From Polyodon spathula (Eukaryota > Chordata > Actinopteri > Acipenseriformes > Polyodontidae): a DNA stretch of 64,000 nt. Shown here piece after piece: positions 33,891-45,412 of this stretch. Where the stretch lies: contig NC_054535.1 of the NCBI RefSeq assembly GCF_017654505.1, positions 81,407,603 to 81,471,602 on the forward strand. The letters are read 5' to 3'. Positions within the stretch are counted from its first letter, which is position 1. Each line of letters starts with the position of its first letter. The translations under genes and the position numbers were made by a program. Below the pieces are notes generated by a model. The model worked only from the letters and a program-made list of their open reading frames with translations. It ran no database searches and was not told where the DNA came from.

Positions 33891-35040
33891 TACATTAACC
33901 AATTACATTAACTGCAAATGCAACCACAAAGCAAAGCAGTGATTTTTTTTATAATTTCTATGTGGACTGCATATTGATTTTTTTTTATTTTCAAAATGAA
34001 TGTAACAAAAATGATTTATTTATTTAATGATTTAAGTTGTGAACAGTAAGTAATGTTGGGCTTGAACCACTCAGAACGACTGCAGACATCATACAAGCAA
34101 GAGAACAACATATTTTAAAGAAAGGGGTGTAAACACCACTGACACATTTCCATTCATGTGAATACAAATCTGGTCTGGCTCAATCTCCCCTGAACATTTG
34201 CAAGCAATCAGTGTAGTTTTAACAGTGAATTATCTCAACATGTCTGATACCGGTAAATTTACTTTTAACACAAGTTTGATTTTATGACTTGGTCATCATT
34301 GTGAACTACATTTAGGCAATAGTTGTGAGGCAGTGAATCGTGTTATTACACAGCAGGGTTGCTAAACATTAAGACACTATTATTTGTTCCAACGGAAATA
34401 CAGTAGCTATTTGTATAATTAATTCGTAACGTCAGGGTACCGTTGTGAATAAAGCAAATGGGAAATTTACAATAACTGCTCTTTTTAGTACTGTCTGCGA
34501 GCAAAGAGTTGCAGGAATGATAATCTACCAAATGAGCATCCAGAGGGAATTAGATAATATGGTAGATTAATCCACTGTCTTCATTGCTCTATGTTTCTTA
34601 AGGGAAACAGGGAGTAAGACTAACACTGACAAATGTAATTGAAAATGATTATATCACGGCAGCTACGGAGACTGGAAATAATTCAGAAATGTTGGCTCTA
34701 AAATTCTCAATTTGATCGAGACCAGCTTTGTTTCAAAGAGCCTACATAACTCAGCTCATATAGTTCACCACAGCTTGCTTTTCAACAAAGATCATTGTTG
34801 GATGGATGTTCGGTAAATGTTAAAACTAAAATCCGATCAGCATTTTTTGGTTGTTGAAATATATAGAACCTTATAAGTACTTTTTTTTAGCACTCATAGT
34901 AGTTTAGCGCAAACAGAATCCTGGACAAATCCCATGCGTGAGAGACACAGGAAGTGAATTTGTAACTCTGCACAGGCACTTAGAATTTATTTAACAATAA
35001 TTGTAATTCCAGACATTTTCCCCCAGGGTGCCATCTATAG
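33891..35040. other. Unannotated DNA with candidate conserved non-coding stretch
   Basis: No element or exon was recognised. The segment at about 34540-34760 has high complexity, several ATTA and GATAA words and no repeat similarity within the window. It is a candidate enhancer-type element by appearance only. Confidence 0.4.
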
Positions 35041-35243
35041 CAGGGGTCTCCAACCCTGGTAATGGGGAACCCCAACCCTGTAGGTTTTATAGGTATCTTT
35101 ATGTCATCAATGGCTAAAGATCTGGAACACATGTTAATCTTGACTAATTATGCCCATAATTGGTTTAATTAAGTAAGTGAGCTCAGTTGAAACGAAAACC
35201 AGAAGAACGTGTAGCTCTCCAGAACCAGGGTTGGAGATCCCTG
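35041..35243. mobile_element. hAT MITE, 203 bp
   Basis: Terminal inverted repeats of about 20 bp: left caggggtctccaaccctggt, and the right end complemented is caggg-atctccaaccctggt without the dash. The interior is non-coding and ends in an agctctccagaacc block typical of this fish MITE type. The 8-bp flanks atctatag and ttttatgg agree at 5 of 8 positions, consistent with an old target duplication. Confidence 0.85.
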
Positions 35244-35483
35244 TTTTATGGTATCACCCAGGGTGGGGATAGACAGGGCAGACCTTGTAATTGTGCCAAC
35301 AATGGTACAGTGCATGGGATGACATACACATACAGTAAGTGTACATAAAGGATAAGACAAAAATACAAAACTGTGGCAAAAGCAGCTAAGAAAAAAAAGC
35401 TGCCAAATTGTGGCATCATGCTGCAGGAAACCTATGCTGAAACATTCTTTGTTATACTCTTTAAAATCCCCTAAACTGATCCC
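35244..35483. other. Unannotated DNA
   Basis: Short spacer between the hAT MITE and an LTR-like unit. Nothing was recognised. Confidence 0.5.
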
Positions 35484-35770
35484 TGTATCACAGACCCCAG
35501 TTCTGCACACAGTGATCACAATGGTTGTTTTTATTTTTTTTTTGCTGCAGTACTCACAGACCGACAGTCCTTGGGGTGTATCAGAGGCTTCCTTTTATAC
35601 TGAGATGCTCCACCAGGACACGCCCACCTCCGCAGCTGCCCAATCCTCAGCTGCCATTTCTTGTCAACAAAACACAGTTGGCAGCATGTCTCTTGTTGAG
35701 CATTTGGCTCTTCCCTGTGGATTCACACATGTGCCCGAGAAGCCAGTGACTGTACTTTGTCCCTGTTACA
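35484..35770 (-). mobile_element. LTR-like unit, minus strand
   Basis: On the minus strand the unit begins TGTAACAGGG, as LTR E at 17001 does, has a TATA box (cagtataaaag, plus position about 35600), an A-rich AATAAA tract (about 35530), and ends at GTGATACA. The length is about 287 bp. The flanks atccc and gtctc match at 3 of 5. The overlapping frames in this stretch are probably incidental. Confidence 0.5.
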
Positions 35771-38559
35771 GTCTCATATCTTAAAATGACCAGTGGGCCA
35801 AGCTGTGCCACTGTACCAATTATGGTAACCCATCCACAATTCCTTAAACATTCTCCTGGACTAATATACAGTTTGTTTTCCCAGAATGTTGCACCTGTTA
35901 ACAAGGGACACCAAGGAATGGATATACAGTATGTGTAGACTGAATTGCTCCCTCACCCTAAAAGAAAGTGGACCATCCTGCATTGGTATCCTTGTAATAC
36001 TATTTTCTGTCCCTTTTGGTTCTGTAAAAACTACCATTCTAGTGCACTATGCCATATGTTCACATGCTTAGAATAAAACAGTTGACATGGCTTGTAATTT
36101 TAAAAAGGGATAATTCATAAGGCAATTAGTTTACATATGTTTCATAAACCATACAACTAGCCACTGCAGTCTGTATGCCTTCTTGTGAGATTTCAGCGTT
36201 AAAGTATGTTGTAGCAGTTTAAATATTTAACTATAACCATCCTTTACAAATACATATTATTTAATCTTGTGCATTGTAGATACTTTACAGATGTTTATGG
36301 CTTTAAATTTGTTTAAATTATTTGGCTAAATATTTTTTGTTTGCATGTGCTAAGGACATTTCTACTGTTCAACCCATTATTGATGGAATGTGTGATTATC
36401 TGAACACATGTACAATGCAAGTTTCAACATTCCAAAAATGATTCCATAAACTTTTAAACAGAGTTGTACCAGCAGCATTAACAAAGACGTTTTTGCCTTT
36501 CCATGGCTACCAAGCACTCTGACATAGTTAACAACATTTGATGTGTAGCTAAAATAAAACAGACAAACAAAAAACATATTTGAATGGCTTCAGCAATACA
36601 TATTTTTTTCTTGGACACCTTTAAGACCAAACCCAAAGTCCAGGGAGTCATAAACAAGTCTGAGTCTTGGAGGAGTTTCATGTGCAACAAAAACAAGATA
36701 ATTATGTGAAAGTTTCCACAAATAATCTGTGATAAACCAGTCAGGATTCATTGTTATTTTCTAAGGCACAATAACACATAAAAGCAGAAGATATTGCTCT
36801 CCATGGTATGGTGAAATGCAAAAGTGCCTCAGACTACTGGAATGCATTGTAAAACGTTCACTACATAGGGCTTCTATGATTTTGACTCCCCCCCCCCCCC
36901 CCCCACCCTCCCACACAATGTATACGAGTGAAAAGGGTCAAATAGAAATCACCAGGTCAAAAAGAAACGACCGTTCTTTGCTAAAAAGAAAAGCCCACCT
37001 ATTGCTGAATTCTGTATAAATGCCCATCTTTATTCCAATGCCTCATGATGAAAAGCACAGGGTACATTATTGCTAGTCTGTGACAAAGACATGTATTTAT
37101 CCAGATTGAACGAGGATTCAGACCTCTCCAGAGAAAATCTACTTGAGAATGTTCTCTCATCTTGAATTTATTTATTTATTTTTTAAAGTACGCTTGTTAA
37201 ATCCTCAACAGGCTATTGAGCCTGGTTTGTAATGCACAGATTTGTTTGTGAGCCTAATATAGCATACAATAGACTGGTAGCGTATCATTTACTGTGATTA
37301 TGTGCTGTTTGCATAATATCACACTGGATCGTGTGGTTTTATTAATATTTTCAATGACTAGCATTGCGACTGGCATGTAAGGGCTGTTGAGGGGTTAAGT
37401 GACAATTACTGTGTGACAAATACATTTTCACACATTTTCCCTTTTTTAAACTGAGCCCAAATTAAGTTTCTATGTTGTATCTCTAGCATTTGCAACACAT
37501 AGGGCAGCCAAAAACTGTACTGTTATAACTGTGGTAAAAGTTCTCATTTTTAAAACCAGTTTGTGATATTTTACATCAGGGCTCACATCCCTTTACAGCG
37601 TGTCTGCGTATTGACAAGGTACTAAACATACTATAGAGAGCGGTCAGATGTTATTGAAATATTTCAGGTTTAGACTCTACAGTAAACCTTAGTGTTTATT
37701 TTATAGGCAATACCCATAACAAACTACTTTCCAAATGTTAAAAAGCTATTTGATGGTCATTTCCAACATGTAAAACCAAAACAAGTGTATCTCACTTTGT
37801 CAACATTAGTCTTTTATTCTTGGTGCAATGCTAATAATATAACAGGCGAATGTTAAAAATAACTGCAGAATGCAATTGTTATGACCATATTTGAAACAAT
37901 GTTCTTAACAGTTCTGCAGTAAAAATGAAACTCATCATTCACTTTGGTATTGTAAACAGGTTTTCCAAATGGTTTTAAATCTTATTTTGCTCTTCACAAA
38001 AGGTGATCAATTACTTTTTTTTTTTTTTTTTAATGAACAGTAATGATTTCATTATCTGTGTAATTGATTTATTTAGTTATCATTGTGATATTTTAAATGC
38101 ATTTAACGCTTGTTAAATAATTCTAATAAAGTTGTGGAGTAATTTAATAGCTATCTTGTTTGTTAAATATGCTTTTTTTTCCCTTAATGGTAAGTCATTA
38201 AATGTTAATTATATACTATCTGGAGCACTTAGTTTGAAGTTTGCTGCTAATTTAAACTCATCACAAGTATATTAATAATATTTGAATGGCTTCCACAATG
38301 ACATGATTTTCAGCTCTAAGTTTTTTCAGCATATTTAATCATCTGTTCTGATTTTCTCTGTGCTGTTTGATATTGTATTATGTCAATAACATTTTCGTAG
38401 ATTTTTCAGAAGAATCTTGTATACAAGTGTCATTTGGCAGATAAAGATGATTATATACCAATTTTGTTACATATATACAATAGATATACAATTGGTTGAC
38501 CAGACATAATATGTATATTACCCATAAGGTTTAAATGTTAGCCAGTGTAGTTCAGGGGG
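35771..38559. other. Unannotated complex DNA
   Basis: No gene or repeat family was recognised in 2.8 kb apart from a C-run at 36888-36904 and a T-run near 38013-38030. Stretches at about 37200-37420 and 38040-38220 are of high complexity and rich in ATTA-type words. They could be conserved non-coding elements; this is inference. Confidence 0.4.
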
Positions 38560-40235
38560 CTTGCAGCAGGGGGATTCCAATTTCTTGTCAATTAGTACCT
38601 ATTCTCTTTTTAAGCCCTGATCACTTGCACCTTCGCTGTCTAGTGTTTTGTTTTAGTAGCAAATGCTCAGAGGCCATCTTGCCTTGCCATATCCTCTCAG
38701 TCCTCTCCTCTTTGCCATCGCATTGAGCCTCTAGCACAAGCAGTTAGGCAGAGCATGGTGATTACTTCTATTGACATCCAGGGCACTAAATACTGTACCA
38801 TATATCCCTGTATGCGGGTGATGTATTGTTATATCTTGCGGATATATCTAATTCCCTCTGTAATGCAATGCATTATTTTTTTTTTGGTTTGGCTTTTTCT
38901 GGTTACAAGATCAATTGGTTTAAATCAACTTTGCTGCCCTTAAATCTACCTACTACAAATCCATTACTTATAACCTCGACACCTATCCTTACTTGCACAG
39001 AGAGTTTTACGTATCTGGGCATAAAATTTTACAAGACACTGTCATCAATTAGGGAAGGAAACTTTGATAGTATGTTGTCTGAAATAGTTAGATTTGAATA
39101 GGTGGTCTCCGCTTCAGCTTACCCTTCATGGCAGAATAGCTGTGATTATAATTAATGTGCTGCCACATATTACTTTCTTATTCTCCATGTTACCTCTATC
39201 ACTTCTGTCAAATTTACTGCTACGATTAATTCACTCTGCTCGAAATTTATCTGGAATGGTAAGAACTCCAGAAATCGTTTAGCCACTTTGCAGTGCTCTA
39301 AGTGTGTTGGGGCTTTCACCCTACAGAATTTCTAATATGCTATTGGGCTTTCCAGCTCAGGGCTATGAAGATGTGGTTTCACTCATAAACAGTACAAAGT
39401 ATCACATTATATAATATCACATTACAGAATATCATAATACAGATAAGAGCAGTTATGAAAGCACAATAAGATCAAATTCAAGATATCTTTAATGATTCCA
39501 GCCTCCATTCTTTTCAGGATTTGCAAGAACAATACGCTCTTTTTGTGTCTTAGGCTACTCTCATCCCTTCATGCGTATGGTCCCATGGGTGCCCCTTTAC
39601 AACCTCATCCACTGGTAAATCTATTTTACAGCTCTCCTCCCAGTGTAGGGATTGTTTTATCCATATATGATACATTGGGAGTGTCGGGAACATACTTGCT
39701 TATGTTCTGGGAGTGCCCGAAAATTGTTACCTTTTGGCAGTTTGCTGTATCTAGTATGCTCTCTCTATTGGGGGTGGTTGTGCCCCTCACTCCTGAGCTG
39801 CTTTTTTCTGGCTGATGATTCTCAGTTAGCATTGCCATTACAATCTAGGAGGCTTTTCCTGACAGGGATGACAGCAGCCAAGAAAACTATCCTGCATGGT
39901 TGGGTGGAGTTGCTATCTCCTTTTCTTCTGCCAGGTTGATCTATTTACATGACATAATTCTTTTGGAAAGATCTATGGCTCGGCTACACTTAGTCACTGC
40001 TTACACAATGGCAGCATGGGACACTGCTCCTGATAAAGTGGCACAGTTGTTTGAGAAAGATCAAGTGCCTATTATTTCCCCCAGGTCAACTTTCATTCAA
40101 TTAATTAAGGAATATTCTTTCCTTGATATTTTAGTTTCAATAGTTTATTGTATCTTGGTGTAATATTCTTGTTTTTGTCTTGATATTATGTTCTATTTCT
40201 TTATTGCTGTGATGTTTTTGGTCTGTACTGTCTCC
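38560..40235 (+). pseudogene. Tx1/L1-like LINE, ORF2 C-terminal relic
   Basis: Pieces of an L1-clade reverse transcriptase can be followed across frames: LSPLLFAIA (about 38697), LYAGDVLLYLADI (about 38810; the catalytic YADD box reads YAGD), GYKINWFKSTLLPLNL, ESFTYLGIKFYKTL, then RWSPLQLTLHGRIAVIIINV and FLFSMLPLS. The C-terminal zinc-knuckle-like region survives as GTYLLMFWECPKIVTFWQF (about 39680), followed by AAKKTILHGW and a MAAWDTAPDKVAQLF tail near 40010. Several frameshifts and a gap near 39390-39480 break it. The 3' part is T-rich. The order and wording match fish Tx1/L1 elements. The relic is old and inactive. Confidence 0.82.
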
Positions 40236-41287
40236 AAATAATTGTTCACAAAGAAGGAAGATGTAGATGCAATCAAAAGGCTATGTTTGATTGAGAATGT
40301 GATAGAAAGACACGTTGGACAAATTAAACAAAGAAGGACAATAAAACTGACTCAAATAAAGTTAAAGGTAATTTACCCTTGTCCAGCTACCATAAATTGC
40401 AAGGACTGCCACTCAATACTGTAAGTACTGCACTGTACATATTTTCTTTTCTCATTTGTAATATAGTTGGTGACTTACTCTGATGCTTTAATGTATGGTA
40501 ATACAGGGTTCCATGCTGGAGCCTAGAAATAAAAAAGTAATCTAATTGTTAATTATTGTGTTTTTTTTTATGTTTTATTAAGAGTTAAATGTGGCTTGCA
40601 TTCAGGGTCTTTTTTGGGGGTGTCTTTGAATTTGGGGTTGCATCTTGAATTCAAGGGCAACTTACATATAAATAAATGTTTTTGCTCAAAAGAGCCAACT
40701 TCTCATAGTGTACAGTTTATGAATATATACATACACACATAGTCGACACTGCCTAATCTGTATTTCTGCTTAAATGGGATACAACTCTGTGAGAAGATTT
40801 TTCCCAATGTTATTTATGTTGTTTAATTGGGACATGACATTGTTTAATTGGAAAACAGTATTTTCAAATGATGAATGGAGATTGAGTTTCAGAGCAAGAC
40901 AGGTTTGTGAAGCACAGTGCAGTGAGTATGCTGTGACTTGCTTAAATTGTGTAAACTACGTCGAACTCTTGAAGATGCTAAAAAATAAATGTATTATCAT
41001 ATTAGTTCTGCGTGTTCAAAAAAAAAAAAATGCACAATTATTATAGCAAAAATGTGATATAATCATTTTTAATTGTCTTCTTTTTCTCCTTGGTGCTTCC
41101 AATGTCAGTGTGAAGAAAATGTTATCATGCAGCATGATCTCCGATCAACACTACAGATAAGCACTCTCTATCAAGGTATTAATTAATCCTCAAAGATCTG
41201 TTGCATTCCACAAAAGATGGCAGCTCAATAGATTTCATAAAAATGTGGACATTTAAATTTCAGTTTCGGTCAAAATATAGCATTAGT
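40236..41287. other. Unannotated DNA
   Basis: No gene was recognised. The frames at 40242 (+) and 40774 (+) have no domain. A short A-run lies near 41019-41030. Confidence 0.45.
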
Positions 41288-41614
41288 CAGGGCTCCCAAG
41301 TGGTGCATCTGGTAAAGACACTCTGCGCGGAGTGCAGGATGCGTTCTATAGCCTAGAAGTTGCCGGTTCAAGTTCAGGATATTCCACCACAGACACTGGA
41401 CGAGAGTTCCCAGGGGGCGGCGCACAATTGGCCGAGTGCCACACGGAGGGGAGGGCTTGTGACGGTGTGTTTTTGTTCATTATAAGGGAGGAAGGTGCAC
41501 TGTTTGAGGGGAGTGTTGTGAGACGTGTTATTTGTTTTGTTACAAATAAATAAAATACAGTTAAAAACTTAATTTTGCCTCCTGGTCTGTCACAGTCGGC
41601 CAGGGTCACATAGT
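41288..41614 (+). mobile_element. tRNA-derived SINE, head region, interrupted
   Basis: The head starts ggctcccaagtggtgcatct and carries a B box (ggttcaagttc, about 41365-41375), so it derives from a tRNA and would be transcribed by RNA polymerase III when young. The body continues through agggggcggcgcacaattgg to about 41457. It resumes after an insertion as gtcggccaggg at 41595 and then stops. From memory it is the 5' part of the family whose 3' part lies at 774-1085. Confidence 0.72.
41458..41594 (+). mobile_element. Small LTR-like insertion in the SINE
   Basis: 137 bp from TGTGAC to GTCACA, with a TATA-like cattataagg (about 41480) and AATAAA words near 41546. The SINE sequence on the two sides joins almost directly when the insert is removed. 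The size is small for an LTR and no target duplication is clear, so it could be a deleted or TRIM-type LTR. Confidence 0.5.
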
Positions 41615-42000
41615 GACACAGTCATGTATCTGATAAACTACTGTTGGTGTTTACTTTACACATTCTTTTTCAAATCATGGTATTATTAATTTACTTTCAC
41701 ATAGCTTCAAATAGAAACCACAAAACTTTCACCCACCAATTAAGAAGCTGTATTAGAGGGAACTTCCAACATAGCAGATGACAGCGAAACTTCAGTTAGA
41801 ATCAAAATAGTGAAAAGATCAATTAATCTGTAATTGAAATCAATAAAGAATGGTTTATTGGTTTCGACTTGCAATAAAACCCTGAGGTCAACTTTCATGC
41901 ATTAGCTGTAAGGCAGTTCTTATCCTGATGATTTATATCAACAGATAGGAATGGCCACTAATCAGGGTTCTATAAAGTTTCCCATTTAAACACTTACAGT
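41615..42000. other. Unannotated DNA
   Basis: No gene or repeat family was recognised. Confidence 0.5.
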
Positions 42001-42098
42001 TGGTTTCACAGACCCTGATTAGCAGTAAGCTTCAACTATCTATGGCTGAATTGGGTAAGGTTGTTCAAGATTAGTGCTAATTAGGGTTTGTGAAACCA
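42001..42098. mobile_element. Short palindromic MITE, copy 2
   Basis: Ends: left tggtttcacagaccctgatt then AGC; right complemented tggtttcacaaaccctaatt then AGC. This is about 23 bp of inverted repeat with two mismatches around a 50-bp loop. It is related to 30667-30757. Confidence 0.75.
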
Positions 42099-42465
42099 GT
42101 CCAAAATGTTTTTGTGAAAATAAGCAAAAATATGTAAGTTATAAAGTACATGTTGTGTTTGTGATAATCTTATTAAAAGTAATAGGGTAAACAGTGATTT
42201 TAACTGTCACACGTCTTATGATTAATTTCTTCCAGCTATGTAAGTTCTTCTGCCAAATTTAAACTTCTGCTTTCGCATTTGAAGGAGGTTTAATATCAAA
42301 GAACATTGACTGAATAAACAGTCAGACTGTTTTTAAGATGTGCTGTCTCAAAGGCTGATGACACTCCAAAATAAATTGCTCTGTTTTGGACTTCTTGTAG
42401 TTCATATACTTTCGAAGACTTATGTAAAAGGTTTGAGGTATTATTTGTAGATATTGAGACATGTA
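42099..42465. other. Unannotated DNA
   Basis: Spacer before the Tc1 element. Nothing was recognised. Confidence 0.5.
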
Positions 42466-43414
<949 letters not shown>

Positions 43415-43416
43415 TA

Positions 43417-43563
43417 CATATATGCCAATATACTGAAATAAAGGACATTAAAATATGTGGAAAAAGTATAGCATTGGATCATCGATCCAACTCATTCTCT
43501 GGAAAAGACCTACAGAATAGGTTGTTTTATTTCACGATGCAGTATATGGATCAGTTACAATAT
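43417..43563. other. Unannotated spacer
   Basis: About 150 bp between the Tc1 element and the next solo LTR. Nothing was recognised. Confidence 0.5.
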
Positions 43564-43568
43564 GTCCC

Positions 43569-44205
43569 TGTGACAGAGATTGAATGACGCTTGGTGTTAG
43601 GGAGATCCTGACCTGAGAGGGTGCTAGATAAAGGGAGCAGCGTACCCTGGACTAAAAAGCCTGACACTTTATAATCCCATGGGTAGGTGGAAGTCGGCCG
43701 GCTAGAAAAGGGACTGAGCTACAGGACCCAAACTCAATGACTCGAATGGGAAACGACGTGGCATTCGTGGATTAAAGTAGTGGATGCTTTCGTTAACCAA
43801 GGGTCATGAGCAAGGGTATAAAATAGGGTTGTAGCAAAGTAATCTGTTCCTTTGTAAATGGTTAAAACAACCTAGAAGGAGTCCATGCCTTTTCATAAAA
43901 AGCTATGAGTGTTCTGTTAGTTTGTCTTGTAACAATGTTTGTTTGTATTTTCTGCAGCAGGCCAGCATTAAAACCGGACACCAGCACTTCACTTTTCACT
44001 ACGAATGGTGATAAAAACTGGACTTTTGGTTGCTGGTCACGCCGTTGTATACACTTCCATCATCTATTATTTACAGGTGTTTACCATAAGGCTGTGGACA
44101 TTGTATTAATTTCAATAAACACCTCTGCAACTGTTTGTAATTGTCTGTGTGATTTGTACCTGCACTGCACTGCACTCACCTGTATCCACTCACCACTTTA
44201 CCACA
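43569..44205 (+). mobile_element. Solo LTR, family A subfamily, with perfect target duplication
   Basis: A 637-bp unit from TGTGACAG to TTACCACA. It is flanked by gtccc on both sides (43564-43568 and 44206-44210). A TATA box lies at 43817 and AATAAA at about 44114. It shares blocks with the LTR at 8586 (gacgtggca, cctagaaggagt, tgtatccactca) but differs in its first 150 bp. The perfect flanks prove that it is one insertion and a recombined solo LTR. Confidence 0.88.
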
Positions 44206-44210
44206 GTCCC

Positions 44211-45358
44211 CCACAGTGAGAGCTCAATACGTGGTTGAGACATGTACACTTACAGCCAATGGTGTCACTTATATTGAAACTGAATTCAAGTTTTCAAGTT
44301 TTAAAACAATAATAATTATCTCTGTCATCAGTTGGTAGATGTGAACCAAATCAATGTATTATGTGGATGCAGATTAGGCTTTATACCTTGGAGGGCCTAA
44401 TATTGTCTTCCTTTTAGAAATCGTAATCTTATTAATGCCACGATAATCCCAGATTTTCATTAAAAGAAATGTCTCTAGCTCAGCATGCCCAAATCCTAGC
44501 TAAGAAACTATACTTATTACTGCAAAGCTCCTCATGCTCTGTTATAGAGGGCACTCATCATTGCTATACTGTGTCTGTAAGTCTTTAAACTATCTGAGAT
44601 GTATGCATGACCTGCAATACTAATGTAGCAATTTGTTTTCATAAGAGCTTCTATGCAAACACTCCCTCATATTAATGGAGTTATACCCAAGACAAAGTTT
44701 ATTACAGAGTATTGCCATTTAAATTATGGAGTGAATCAAGACATTTTTACAGTGCAGTGTATGTGTGTATAACAGATAGAATGTGCTTAATCTTCCTCGA
44801 CTTGGGTGTTCAAACCAAATATCAATCCAAGGGCACAGTATATACCGGTAGCCTACTGGACTGACGATGAGATCATAATAAGAAACATCTACTTCTACTG
44901 CGGAAATAATGTTTTACCACCATTATAGAGTTGATTGTGTTCTTCAGACTTTGGTTTTCTCTCAAGTGTGGGCTGTTTGCAGATTGTGTCTGTCTGTCTG
45001 TCGCACTCTACATGTAATCCAATGCAAAAATAGAAACATTTACACAGTTATGAGGAGTCTTCGTATGTGTGTACACTTTCAAAGTAATGTGTGTAATCAC
45101 TGATAATGTGATGTGTATTGTAATAATGTGTAGGCCTATTTTTCTGATATTGTAATAAAGCACCTGAAATATTTACACTTTTATTGACAAATGTATTTCT
45201 TTTATTGCATATCTGACATCCATCTGAATGTCACAGGTTCAGGAAATTCAATTTCTTAGCAAACAGATTGTGCAGAACAGTTTAATGTGCTTCATATTAT
45301 ATTTGAATTTCATTATATTTAATAAGGATTGTTGTGACCTTTCCTAAATCAGAATTAA

Positions 45359-45359
<1 letters not shown>
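44211..45359. other. Unannotated DNA
   Basis: No gene or repeat family was recognised. Confidence 0.5.

Positions 45360-45410
<51 letters not shown>
45360..45410. repeat. C-run followed by (CA)n
   Basis: About 17 C, then about 17 CA units. Confidence 0.95.
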
Positions 45411-45412
<2 letters not shown>

